DNA from: an uncultured Bacteroidales bacterium
GTDB taxonomy: Bacteria; Bacteroidota; Bacteroidia; Bacteroidales; Muribaculaceae
Length of the DNA: 51,470 nt
Direction of reading: 5' to 3'
NCBI GenBank assembly: GCA_902796035.1
Contig: CADBNR010000058.1
Coordinates: forward strand, 1-51,470
A model generated the notes under the pieces. It was not told the DNA's origin and ran no database searches. It was given only the letters and a program-made list of their open reading frames with translations. Below, in pieces: positions 8,081-16,885 of the stretch; position 1 is the stretch's first letter; each line of letters starts with the position of its first letter. The position numbers were made by a program, and so were the translations under genes.

Positions 8081-8695
8081 ATGAAATTAAGACTGATCAC
8101 AAGTATGCTGATAGCGGCTGGCGTGGCCATGTCCGGTATGGCGCAAAACATAAATAACGGTAATAAGCATAACCGCTCGATGGCGGCTCATAAGGCGGCT
8201 CACGAACGACTGGCCAACGTCAATACAAAGATGGACATGTCGTCGGTAGCTAATCTGATAAAGGAGGATGTGGAGAAGCGCGAGCATGCGATCGCATCCG
8301 TACCGGCAATGGCGATGGATTTGCTTAAAGAAGCCAAGAAACATCTCGGTAAACCTTACCGTCATGGAATGAAAGGCCCAAATGCTTTTGATTGTTCAGG
8401 CTTCTCAAGCTATGTATTCAAACAGTTCGGCATAAGCCTCAGCCCCAGCTCTCGAATGCAGTCTACGCAGGGTACAAAGATAGACCGTAAGGAAATACGC
8501 GAAGGAGACCTTATTTTCTTTACAAGTCCCCGCAGCGGACGAAATGTGGGCCATGTGGGAATATGTATTTCTTCAAATCCGGAAACCGGAGAAATCAAAT
8601 TCATACACGCCAGCACCCGTAGAGGTATAACTGTAAACGAAGTATCCGGCAATTATGCCAGACGTTTCCTCTTCGCACGCCGTGTGATTGACTAA
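8081..8695 (+). CDS. NlpC/P60 peptidoglycan hydrolase, exported
   Basis: This 204-residue protein probably cuts D-glutamyl-meso-diaminopimelate bonds in peptidoglycan peptides. Starting at the ATG at 8081, it has a good signal peptide (KLRLITSMLIAAGVAMSGMAQ). An upstream in-frame ATG at 8018 would put 21 unrelated residues before the signal, so it is rejected. The C-terminal NlpC/P60 domain begins near residue 85. It holds the catalytic Cys105 in FDCSGF, His158 in GHVGI and a third polar residue in the FIHAS block. The N-terminal 60 residues after the signal are a charged linker with no SH3 domain. It has its own promoter and terminator. Confidence 0.9.
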   Translation: MKLRLITSMLIAAGVAMSGMAQNINNGNKHNRSMAAHKAAHERLANVNTKMDMSSVANLIKEDVEKREHAIASVPAMAMDLLKEAKKHLGKPYRHGMKGPNAFDCSGFSSYVFKQFGISLSPSSRMQSTQGTKIDRKEIREGDLIFFTSPRSGRNVGHVGICISSNPETGEIKFIHASTRRGITVNEVSGNYARRFLFARRVID

Positions 8696-8747
8696 AATAC
8701 CGGAAAACATTATATAAGTTTTATTATTTCGGACAAATACCGGAATA

Positions 8748-8794
8748 TAAAGAGCGGGAAGACTTATCCATGAATGGATGCTTCCCGCTCTTTA
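8748..8794. terminator. Terminator between the NlpC/P60 gene and uvrA
   Basis: A perfect 14-bp stem (8748-8761 with 8781-8794) built on AAAGAGCGGGAAG/CTTCCCGCTCTTT surrounds a 19-base loop. Outer A/T pairs supply a short U-run in the RNA. Confidence 0.75.
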
Positions 8795-8914
8795 TATTCG
8801 AATATAATTGTGAGGGGTAACGTGTGGGTTTATAATACCAAACGAAAGGCCCAGCAAGATTTTTTGGCATATAACTTGTTATATACAACGGATAAAATAC
8901 CTGCGTAGAATCAG

Positions 8915-11749
8915 ATGGCAATAAATATAAAGGAATCAAACATAAAGCAAGAAGGAAGCGTGGACGTATACGGCGCACGTGTCCATAACTTGAAAAACAT
9001 AGACGTCACGATACCTCACAACACGCTTACGGTGATAACGGGTCTGAGTGGATCCGGCAAGTCATCGCTAGCATTCGATACCATATTCGCCGAAGGCCAA
9101 CGTAGGTATATCGAGACATTTTCGTCTTATGCCCGCAATATGCTCGGCAGCATGGAACGCCCGGATGTGGATAAGATAACAGGTCTCAGTCCTGTAATCA
9201 GTATCGAGCAGAAGACTGTGAACAAGAATCCGCGTTCTACCGTTGGTACTACTACCGAGATTTACGACTTTTTCCGTCTGTTGTTTGCCAGAATGGGAGA
9301 GGCCCGGAGCTATCTGAGCGGAAAGCCCATGGCCAAATACTCCAAAGACCGCATTCAGGATATGATTCAGGAGCGCTACAACGGGAAGAAGATATATATC
9401 CTGGCTCCGTTGGTCAAGAACCGTAAGGGGCATTACAAGGAATTGTTCGAGAATCTACGCAAGAAAGGCTACATATATGTGCGCGTGGACGGTGAATTGA
9501 AGGAACTGGTATTTGGCATGAAGCTGAACCGATATCAGAACCATACCGTGGAACTGGTCGTTGATCGTCTTCGAGTCAACGGTGAAGATCCACAACGGTT
9601 GCGGTCGTCGGTAGAGACTGCTTTAAAGCAAGGCGACAAGCAAATGGCTGTAATGGATCTGGAAACAGGGGAGATGAGTCATTTCAGTCAAATGCTGATG
9701 GATCCGGAGACCGGCCTGTCGTATCCCGAGCCTGCACCTCATAATTTCTCGTTTAATTCACCACAAGGAGCCTGTCCGGTATGTAAGGGAATAGGAGAGG
9801 TGAATGTGGTGGATGAGGTCAAGGTAATACCCGATGCGTCAAAATCCATATATGCCGGAGGAATCGAAGCCTTAGGCCGTTATAGAAATTCCATGGTGTT
9901 CTGGCAGATAGAGGCCATCTGCAAGCTGTATGGCTGTACGCTTAAGACTCCGATAAAGGATTTACCACGCGAAGCATTGAACGATATATTGAACGGTACG
10001 GACGCACGACTGGACATCAAGAACGATACAGGTCTGGGACGCGCGCCATCGTATGAAGGTCTGGTGAAATACATCGAGATGCAGCAGGACGAGGAAGCCG
10101 GTTATGAAGCAAACAAATGGAGTGGACAGTTTTATTCCAGATGCACATGTCCTGAATGCCATGGCGATAGACTTAACAAGACATCCCTACATTTCTTTAT
10201 CGACGACAAGAATATCGCCGATGTGTCGCGGATGGATATCCGGGAGCTATACGAATGGACGCAAGGACTCGAGGACCGGCTTGACCAGCGTAAACGGCTT
10301 GTTGCCGAAGAAATTCTAAAAGAGATCAGAAGCAGACTGCAGTTTCTGCTTGATGTCGGTCTGGACTATATGTCGCTGAACCGGAGCAGTTCGAGCCTTA
10401 GCGGAGGAGAAAGTCAGCGCATTCGTCTCGCCACACAGATCGGTTCGCAGCTGGTTAACGTGCTTTACATTCTTGACGAGCCTTCAATCGGATTGCATCA
10501 GCGAGACAATACGCGACTGATAAACAGCCTGAAGCAATTGCGCGACAACGGCAATTCCATAATCGTTGTGGAACATGACCGCGACATAATGACGGAATCG
10601 GATTATGTGATCGACATCGGTCCGGGTGCTGGTAAGACCGGTGGGGAAGTGGTGTATCAGGGTACGCCACGAAATATGTTGAAATCGCATACGCTGACGG
10701 CCGACTATCTCAACGGAGTCAAGTCCATCAAAGTGCCTGAAACGCGCCGTATAGGCAATGGCAAATATATAGAGCTTAAAGGAGCCGCGGGCCACAATCT
10801 GAAGAATGTGGATCTTAGACTGCCTTTGGGTATGTTTGTATGTGTGACAGGTGTCAGCGGTAGCGGCAAGTCTTCGCTGATTAACGGTACGTTGCAGCCG
10901 ATTTTGAGCAAGGAGTTTTATCGCAGTATGCAGGAACCGTTACCGTACAAAGAGATCAAAGGCATTGAGAACGTCGATAAGATAGTGACTGTGGACCAGT
11001 CTCCCCTGGGACGTTCGCCAAGGTCGAATCCTGCGACATATACCGGAGTGTTCGCAGATATCCGAAAACTGTTTGTAGAGCTTCCGGAATCGCAGATAAG
11101 AGGTTACAAACCGGGTCGATTCTCATTCAATGTGTCCGGCGGACGTTGCGAAACATGTAAAGGCAACGGTTACAGGACAATAGAAATGAATTTCCTGCCT
11201 GATGTCCTGGTGCCGTGCGAAGAATGCCATGGCAAACGATACAATCGAGAGACCCTTGAAGTCAGATATAAAGGGAAATCTATATCGGACGTATTGGAAA
11301 TGACTGTGAACCAAGCAGTCGAGTTCTTTGCAAATGTGCCGGTCATATTGAAGAAAATCAAGGTGTTGCAGGATATCGGTCTGGGATACTTGAAGCTGGG
11401 TCAACCGTCCAGCACATTGAGCGGCGGAGAGAACCAGCGCGTGAAGCTTGCGACGGAATTGGCGAAGAAAGACACAGGCAGGACCGTGTTTATACTTGAC
11501 GAACCTACGACTGGATTGCATTTCGAGGATATCCGTGTATTGTTGAAGGTAATAAACAAACTTGTGGACAAGGGTAATACCATGGTTGTGATAGAGCATA
11601 ATATGGATGTGATCAAGAGCGCCGACTATATAATTGATCTTGGTCCTGGGGGCGGTCGAGACGGAGGAACTATTGTTGCAACCGGTACGCCTGAGGAGAT
11701 AATCAAGATCAAGACCCCGACAACGGAATATTTAGCCAAAGAGCTATAA
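8915..11749 (+). CDS. uvrA: Excinuclease ABC subunit A
   Basis: UvrA is the damage-sensing ATPase dimer that loads UvrB in nucleotide excision repair. The 944-residue length is standard. Two ABC ATPase modules are visible: Walker A GLSGSGKSS with Lys49 and GVSGSGKSS with Lys652, and signature motifs LSGGESQR and LSGGENQR. Two zinc modules are present: CPVC with CPEC in the first half, and CETC with CEEC in the second. The ATG at 8915 gives the normal N-terminus. The gene has terminators on both sides, so it is monocistronic. I see no LexA-like operator upstream. Confidence 0.97.
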   Translation: MAINIKESNIKQEGSVDVYGARVHNLKNIDVTIPHNTLTVITGLSGSGKSSLAFDTIFAEGQRRYIETFSSYARNMLGSMERPDVDKITGLSPVISIEQKTVNKNPRSTVGTTTEIYDFFRLLFARMGEARSYLSGKPMAKYSKDRIQDMIQERYNGKKIYILAPLVKNRKGHYKELFENLRKKGYIYVRVDGELKELVFGMKLNRYQNHTVELVVDRLRVNGEDPQRLRSSVETALKQGDKQMAVMDLETGEMSHFSQMLMDPETGLSYPEPAPHNFSFNSPQGACPVCKGIGEVNVVDEVKVIPDASKSIYAGGIEALGRYRNSMVFWQIEAICKLYGCTLKTPIKDLPREALNDILNGTDARLDIKNDTGLGRAPSYEGLVKYIEMQQDEEAGYEANKWSGQFYSRCTCPECHGDRLNKTSLHFFIDDKNIADVSRMDIRELYEWTQGLEDRLDQRKRLVAEEILKEIRSRLQFLLDVGLDYMSLNRSSSSLSGGESQRIRLATQIGSQLVNVLYILDEPSIGLHQRDNTRLINSLKQLRDNGNSIIVVEHDRDIMTESDYVIDIGPGAGKTGGEVVYQGTPRNMLKSHTLTADYLNGVKSIKVPETRRIGNGKYIELKGAAGHNLKNVDLRLPLGMFVCVTGVSGSGKSSLINGTLQPILSKEFYRSMQEPLPYKEIKGIENVDKIVTVDQSPLGRSPRSNPATYTGVFADIRKLFVELPESQIRGYKPGRFSFNVSGGRCETCKGNGYRTIEMNFLPDVLVPCEECHGKRYNRETLEVRYKGKSISDVLEMTVNQAVEFFANVPVILKKIKVLQDIGLGYLKLGQPSSTLSGGENQRVKLATELAKKDTGRTVFILDEPTTGLHFEDIRVLLKVINKLVDKGNTMVVIEHNMDVIKSADYIIDLGPGGGRDGGTIVATGTPEEIIKIKTPTTEYLAKEL

Positions 11750-11800
11750 TAATGTAGAAATACCGGATTCTGAGGAATAAAATTAACGGATAAGTAAATG

Positions 11801-11848
11801 GGTCATAATTGCTATTATGTTAAATAGCGGTTATGGCCAATTTTTATT
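11801..11848 (+). terminator. Terminator of uvrA
   Basis: A 16-bp stem (11801-11816 with 11823-11838) has three U-G wobbles in the plus-strand RNA and is followed by AATTTTTATTT. The wobble pattern favours the plus strand, in agreement with uvrA. The 210 bases after it (11849-12055) contain no gene I can support. A 23-codon minus frame at 11857-11928 is too short to judge. Confidence 0.75.
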
Positions 11849-12055
11849 TCACCTCCCTACTTAATGACATGCACCGGAAATTGGTTGTCCCATTGAAAAT
11901 GTATCGTTGGCTTTAACTTGCCGTGCATAGTAAAATAAAAAATAGGCTCGTGAAAAATGGGTCAGACATATAGTCATGGGTGTAAGCTCGCCTGAATACA
12001 GTCTGCGCTACCATGCAACTCCAGCGGCCTCTCAATTGGGACATTTATGAAAAAC

Positions 12056-12083
12056 AAAAACCTATCCATTGATGGATAGGTTT
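12056..12083 (-). terminator. Terminator of tRNA-Gln
   Basis: A 10-bp stem (AAACCTATCC paired with GGATAGGTTT) is followed on the minus strand by TTGTTTTT. It begins four bases after the tRNA 3' end. Confidence 0.8.
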
Positions 12084-12086
12084 CAG

Positions 12087-12157
12087 TTGCCTTGGAAAGA
12101 CTCGAACTCTCACAAACGGAACCAGAATCCGGTGTGCTACCATTACACCACAAGGCA
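12087..12157 (-). tRNA. tRNA-Gln, anticodon CUG
   Basis: The minus strand folds as a 71-base tRNA. Acceptor TGCCTTG pairs with CAAGGCA plus discriminator A. There is a short D arm with TAATGGTAGC, an anticodon loop TTCTGGT with CTG at positions 34-36, and a T arm GAGAG-TTCGAGT-CTTTC. The CCA end is not encoded. The anticodon stem has one C-U mismatch at its base. It has its own promoter and terminator. Confidence 0.9.
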
Positions 12158-12216
12158 ATGTTTTGTCTTCGGTTTCGATTTGGCTTTCGGCCTTATCTCT
12201 GTCCCTTTTGACGATG

Positions 12217-12248
12217 CAAAATTACAACTTTTTTCAATTCTGACCAAA
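12217..12248 (-). promoter_or_regulatory. Promoter of tRNA-Gln
   Basis: On the minus strand TTTG (12248-12245) and TAATTTTG (12224-12217) are separated by 20 bp, a full match to the Bacteroidetes consensus. Transcription should start near 12211, about 54 bases before the mature tRNA. Confidence 0.75.
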
Positions 12249-12262
12249 TATTCAGGCAAAAA

Positions 12263-12296
12263 AATAACGCAAAAAAATAACTTTTTTTGCGTTATT
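12263..12296 (-). terminator. A/T-rich hairpin terminator after the GH95 remnant
   Basis: A perfect 15-bp stem (AATAACGC plus seven A's, paired with seven T's plus GCGTTATT) closes a four-base loop. On the minus strand it is followed by a five-base T-run. It lies 80 bases after the GH95 stop codon and just upstream of the tRNA promoter. Confidence 0.7.
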
Positions 12297-12375
12297 CCGA
12301 TATATGTCTAAGTATCAGTTATAAATCAAAACTGCGAATTTTACATCAGATCATCTTCCGTGCATGTGATATTTA

Positions 12376-14036
12376 TCAGCGACAAATCTTGACAGATTGA
12401 TTGCCGCTTTTTCTAATGAAGATGCGATGTTCGGGTATGCCGGAGAGACGACGTCCGAGAGTATCGTAATATTCGTAATCATCACAGTGCTCACTGTCCT
12501 CCCCTTCGGTTATGACGTTAATACATGTAGAAGGATTATAATCATCGTTAAAAGAGCATACCAAGGGGAAAGAAACGATTGCCGGAAGGTGGAGCGTATA
12601 GGTTTCTGTCAGGGGGTCGTATGTGTATGACGCACCGTTCTCGCCTTCTCTCGTCACAGATTTGTGACGGTCGGCATAATATTGATCTTCGGCAAATAGC
12701 TTGACACCATTGATTCGTAATTGATATAGTTCAGATGGCATAGCATTTTTATGCAGACGGATTTTAATTCCATCACGCGAATTGTCGGTGATGCAATCGG
12801 TAATCGTGCAATTTTCAAGCATTCCGTCTTTCCATTTTATATCTACTTCATAGTTTCCGACAGCCTTTAGGCCTCGAATCGATCCGGAGGGCCACGACAT
12901 TCTGGGAAGAGCCGGCAGAATATCGATTACACCTGAATATGACTGTAGCAGCATTTCAGCCATGGCGGCAGGAGTGCCTCCATTACCGTCAATCTGGAAA
13001 ACGCCGCCGCAACGTGACAAGAGGTTGTTGGAAAACCGAGGTTCATGACCATTTGCGTTCAATGCGTATGCGAGCGTTCGCATTGCCATGTCGCCCTTGA
13101 GACTGCGGGCAAAGCAGCTCATTTTCCATGCGGTGTTCCATGCAGGATTGTCCGCATCCGTATCGTCGCCCCGTGCCAACAATGCGGCATAAGCGGCGTT
13201 GAAGTTGGATTGATCTTCATCATACGGAGTAACTTGGTTGAATGGATACAGCACATCAGGTGAGAAAGATGGCGATGGTTTGATTTGCCCGAGGAAGTTC
13301 CCTGCCATTCGCACATCTGGCCATCGGATGCAATCTCAATACCGTCATAAATATTTTCTATATATTGACTGCAGATGTCAGCCTCGGCGGTTCGGCCCAA
13401 TAATAGCGCCGCATCTCGAGTATTGCAGAGATGCTGATAAACTATTTACTGAGCATGAGTGGCATACCCATTGCCACCACCCGATTCGGGAGAATAATTA
13501 TTGGGAATCACATATCTCCCTTGATTATCTGTGGTGAAATATCCGAAATAGAACTTACATGCACCATACATAGTGTCGAAGTAATCGGAGAGGAAATTGA
13601 GATCCTGCGTATACAGAAAATGATTCCAGACATGTGACAGGTTCCATGCCGCTGCTTCCACATAATTGCCGTTGTATTGGGACGTATGACCGAAAGAATT
13701 CAACATCAGATGATGTGTCCAACCACCGGTGCCATCCACAATAAGGTCTGCGTTCTTGGTCCATTCTTTCTGAGCCATGGTTTTTATATAGCGGAAGAAC
13801 GGAATGTGGGTAGACGGAATGTTTGTATTTTCAGATGCCCAGTAATTCATCTGCAGGTTGATGTTGGCGTGGAAGTCACAGTCCCATCGGGGTTGAGGAT
13901 CGGACCAGATGCCCTGTAGGTTGCTTGGCAGCGATACATTCCCGCGCGAAGATGAAAGATTGAGATAACGCCCTATACCGAACAGCAGCATATCGATGGC
14001 CTGTGTATGGGGAGTCGAAACAGCGCAGGTTTCCAT
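12376..14036 (-). pseudogene. GH95 alpha-L-fucosidase remnant (truncated, nonsense and frameshift)
   Basis: The intact ancestor would remove alpha-1,2-linked fucose from host or milk glycans. Conserved GH95 blocks are legible: LPSNLQGIW, NINLQMNYW, a SPES Glu, HRHLSHL, AWKMSCFAR and QIDGNGG. Three lesions break it. The N-terminal part, about 200-300 residues including the signal peptide, is absent before 14036. An in-frame TAA at 13446-13448 follows ATHAQ, after which the same frame resumes with IVYQHLCN. A one-base deletion near 13251-13254 moves the frame between HRHLSHLM and LYPFNQVTP. The last 300 codons are otherwise open and end in a typical secreted-protein tail (YDTLGRRLSGIP). The ends are set by homology, and expression of a useful product is unlikely. 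Confidence 0.88.
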
Positions 14037-14108
14037 ATAGGCATCGTTGTAATCTAAATTACAAAATTTATTAAAATTTACAATTTAATAACAAAAAACA
14101 TATAATAA

Positions 14109-14140
14109 AAGTGCATTCCGCTGTTACCTGGAACGCACTT
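14109..14140 (-). terminator. Terminator of the small frameshifted gene
   Basis: An 11-bp stem (14109-14119 with 14130-14140) is complete on the minus strand through one G-U pair and mismatched on the plus strand. A TTTTATTAT run follows. This isolates the GH95 remnant from upstream transcription. The stretch from 14037 to 14108 is very AT-rich, with promoter-like TAAATTTTG on the minus strand. Confidence 0.7.
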
Positions 14141-14171
14141 GCAGGGTAATTGTATGTAGATCAGAGATGTG

Positions 14172-14385
14172 TTAACGATGTTTTTTCGACCAATCGGCCA
14201 GATTTACAAGGAAACTCTTGAGCTCGTCGCCGTAGTTACGGTTCGGGGCATCGGCACCTTCCTCTTTTGCAGATGCGCCATATTATCTGGGGATCCAGCC
14301 CCTCGACTTCCACTCCGGCCGAAGCGAATGTCTTGCTGTCGGCTTTAGCATATCCTGGTTTGAATTTAATCTTGTCGGTAATCAT
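14172..14385 (-). pseudogene. Small protein gene with an apparent one-base frameshift
   Basis: From the ATG at 14385 the frame reads MITDKIKFKPGYAKADSK, continues to EGLDPQIIW, then hits a stop about 14 codons later. In the next frame it continues naturally as ASAKEEGADAPNRNYGDEL and ends in DWSKKHR before a TAA at 14172-14174. Joining the two requires one extra base near 14270 and gives a protein of about 70 residues, charged and soluble, with no family I recognise. A good terminator follows the second-frame stop, which supports the joined reading. It could be a true pseudogene, a sequencing error, or less likely a programmed shift. Confidence 0.55.
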
Positions 14386-14519
14386 AGTATCTTAGTTTAA
14401 ACAGTCTCGGACTGTTAAGAATTGTTTCTATGATATAACCGTTTTAACGGACCAAATTGTTCACTCTGAAAGAAAGGAATTCGTCAGAATTAATGGAATT
14501 CCGGTTATAATATTGCGAG

Positions 14520-15458
14520 TCACAGCAATTCTTGGACACGTGTTTCAAATTCGGTATCTTCCAGATCGTAAGGCAGCCAATGGATTGTGGATCCGCGTCG
14601 TTCCATTCCGCGGAACCATGTCATCTGACGTTTGGCAAACTGATGGATTGATGTTTCAAGCTGATTGAACATTTCCTGATATGACAGTTCCCCCATCACG
14701 TGCAAGGTGACGTATTTATATTCCAGACCATAATATATAAGGTCTTCGGCATCTATGCCGGAATTGAGCAAATCCTGAATCTCTCGAATCAGTCCATCGG
14801 CGAGTCTTTGTTGCAGGCGTTGCGATATTCGGGCGCGTCTTTCTTCTCTGGGAATATCCAGGCCGATGATCAGTGCGTCGATAGGCTTCGCGTTCCGTCG
14901 AGATGTAGATATGGCCGCCTCGGGATGACGCAGATAATAATCCTGTATCTCGATTGCCCTTATTGCCCGCGAGCGGGTATCTATGTCAGTGACGTTATGC
15001 AGCTGTTTGTATCCGGACAGTATATCGGCGAGCTGATCCAGAGATTTGTGGGACAAGGAATGTCTTAATTCAGAATTTTCAGGCACTTCAGGCAGTGATA
15101 TCCCGTTCAGGGCATGCTCTACGTACATTCCCGAACCCCCGCAGATGACGGGACGTTTTCCGCGGGCAAGCATATCGTGATATGTCTGGTTGAAGTCTCT
15201 GAGATATTTATGAAGATTGTATTTGGATCCCGGTGCACAGATATCGATAAGATGGTATCTGATGTCTCCATATTCGTATAGATCCTTTCCGGTGCCGAGG
15301 TCCATGTTTCGATATACCTGTCTTGAATCGGCCGAAATAATCTCGCCGTTGAGTATGGATGCCAACTGTACGGCTCTGTGCGTCTTGCCGCAGGCGGTGG
15401 GGCCTACAACAGCTATGGCCCGCAATGCATTGGCGTCGCTATCGGACGGAATAATCAT
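14520..15458 (-). CDS. miaA: tRNA dimethylallyltransferase
   Basis: MiaA adds a dimethylallyl group to A37 of tRNAs that read codons starting with U. Starting at the ATG at 15458, the protein has 312 residues, the usual size. Visible motifs are the P-loop GPTACGKT near the N-terminus, ISADSRQVYR with the catalytic Asp, and CGGSGMYVEH. A basic C-terminal region (KRQMTWFRGM) is typical for tRNA binding. A longer frame reaches back to 15572, but its first 38 codons overlap the upstream gene and lack MiaA similarity, so it is rejected. The start lies five bases after the stop of the upstream membrane protein gene, indicating an operon. Confidence 0.93.
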   Translation of the reverse strand: MIIPSDSDANALRAIAVVGPTACGKTHRAVQLASILNGEIISADSRQVYRNMDLGTGKDLYEYGDIRYHLIDICAPGSKYNLHKYLRDFNQTYHDMLARGKRPVICGGSGMYVEHALNGISLPEVPENSELRHSLSHKSLDQLADILSGYKQLHNVTDIDTRSRAIRAIEIQDYYLRHPEAAISTSRRNAKPIDALIIGLDIPREERRARISQRLQQRLADGLIREIQDLLNSGIDAEDLIYYGLEYKYVTLHVMGELSYQEMFNQLETSIHQFAKRQMTWFRGMERRGSTIHWLPYDLEDTEFETRVQELL

Positions 15459-15463
15459 ATCGG

Positions 15464-16822
15464 TCACTGGCGCCACGAGGCACTTTGCTTGTTGTTGTTC
15501 AGCATCTTCTGCCATATTCGGCGTACGTGGAATCCTTTGGTATCGGAATTGAACATGGCTACACGGATCCATTTATCGTCTTGGAAATCGTAGTCTTTAT
15601 CACGGATTTCCTTCAGGTCGTAATTGGGTTGATATGACTTGACCTTGATTTTGCGGAATCCACGGTCATCGAATATTTTCTGAGTCAGCACCACTGTCGA
15701 CATTCTTGACATATCCGCCAGGAATGTGCCGGCCATAAGAGCGGGACTGGAATTATAAATGCTCTTGATCCGGCTAAAGTCCATCCATTCGCCTGTGATG
15801 TTAAGTTCAGGATAATCCTCGGGCTTACCGTCAAGGAAATAAAAATACCTGAGCAGACGATGTTTCTGCATGTCGGGATTACGGCGTCCATAGAAGAACT
15901 TAAGGTGTCCCGGATGCTGCACCATATTGTGGATCACATCGTTAACCTCATAGGTGGAAATACCGTTCACATTGCGTTTTGTCACGAAAGGTGTGTCAAT
16001 TATGTTGCGGTAAGGCATTTGCGGATCTACGGTCCTGGGATTGACATAGATGCTGTTGTCGCATATAACATAGAACCGCAGATATGTCTTCGTGGTCATG
16101 TCGCTGAGTTCCTCCTCCGTGATGATGTTGCCCCTCTCCTTCTGATCCAGATATATGTTGTAGTATCTTGCTGCGAAATACATACCGTCAATAAGGAATA
16201 TTACCAGATTGAGCCAGAAGAAGATGTAACGGTCGCGAATATTTATGTCGGCCGATCTGTCATAAAGAGTGAAGTAATAGGCCCAGACTATTATCGACAG
16301 CCCCCCGAACACACACAGAAGATTAAGAATCTGTAATCGGGATTCGTGATGTAGAATCTGTCCCAGTTTCCCGCGGTCTATGGAGAGGCCGTTCTTGAAC
16401 TTGCAGTCCATGCAAAAGCTCAGAGAATTGAGTCGGAGCATAATGATGCCGAATGTTACGAAACATATCGGGTCAAGCAGCAATGACGGTATGTAGGGAG
16501 GCGTGATGAATGTCAATTCCTTGGGCAATTCCATCATACCCCAGATATACAACAGATTGAGGATGATCGTGACGAATGAATAGGTAATTAGGCAATAGAA
16601 CAGGGCATAAATCATCACCATGCAGCTGGGATTATCCTCCAGTCTGTTGTTATAGAGCATGGTGTAAAGCACGGCCGCTCCTATTAATGAAGGAATAGGC
16701 GCAAAGTAGTATGGGAGAACCTGCGCGAGCAACATGGTGCCCATCAACACCAGAATGCCGATACAGAAGTCCTTCCAAAAGGCGAAAAGTCTCGAACTAC
16801 TTATTTTTTCCAAGTCGTGCAT
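15464..16822 (-). CDS. Six-helix membrane protein of unknown function
   Basis: I do not recognise this 452-residue protein. About six hydrophobic segments fall in residues 15-230 (for example FCIGILVLMGTMLLAQVL, FVTIILNLLYIWG and FFWLNLVIFLIDGMYF). They are followed by a soluble, charged C-terminal half of about 220 residues with many Tyr, Arg and Lys. A short cytoplasmic N-terminus lacks a cleavable signal. No enzyme or transporter motif is visible. It lies between the DPP-IV gene (gap of 63 bases) and miaA (gap of five bases) and is probably cotranscribed with both. A role in inner-membrane sensing or assembly is possible but unsupported. Confidence 0.75.
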   Translation of the reverse strand: MHDLEKISSSRLFAFWKDFCIGILVLMGTMLLAQVLPYYFAPIPSLIGAAVLYTMLYNNRLEDNPSCMVMIYALFYCLITYSFVTIILNLLYIWGMMELPKELTFITPPYIPSLLLDPICFVTFGIIMLRLNSLSFCMDCKFKNGLSIDRGKLGQILHHESRLQILNLLCVFGGLSIIVWAYYFTLYDRSADINIRDRYIFFWLNLVIFLIDGMYFAARYYNIYLDQKERGNIITEEELSDMTTKTYLRFYVICDNSIYVNPRTVDPQMPYRNIIDTPFVTKRNVNGISTYEVNDVIHNMVQHPGHLKFFYGRRNPDMQKHRLLRYFYFLDGKPEDYPELNITGEWMDFSRIKSIYNSSPALMAGTFLADMSRMSTVVLTQKIFDDRGFRKIKVKSYQPNYDLKEIRDKDYDFQDDKWIRVAMFNSDTKGFHVRRIWQKMLNNNKQSASWRQ

Positions 16823-16885
16823 TGTCGTTTTACATCCAGGTCACGCCCTCATAGTGAAATCCATAAACCCTATATATTCAACGTC

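Noticed and set aside
11857-11928. A 23-codon minus-strand frame after uvrA
   Set aside because: It is too short, has no promoter and no recognisable motif; it may be a chance frame or the tail of a lost gene.
12069-12311. An 80-codon plus-strand frame
   Set aside because: It runs antisense through the tRNA-Gln gene, its promoter and a terminator hairpin.
12376-14036. Two separate intact genes in the GH95 region
   Set aside because: Both pieces align to consecutive parts of one GH95 domain, joined by a same-frame stop and a one-base shift, and neither has a signal peptide.
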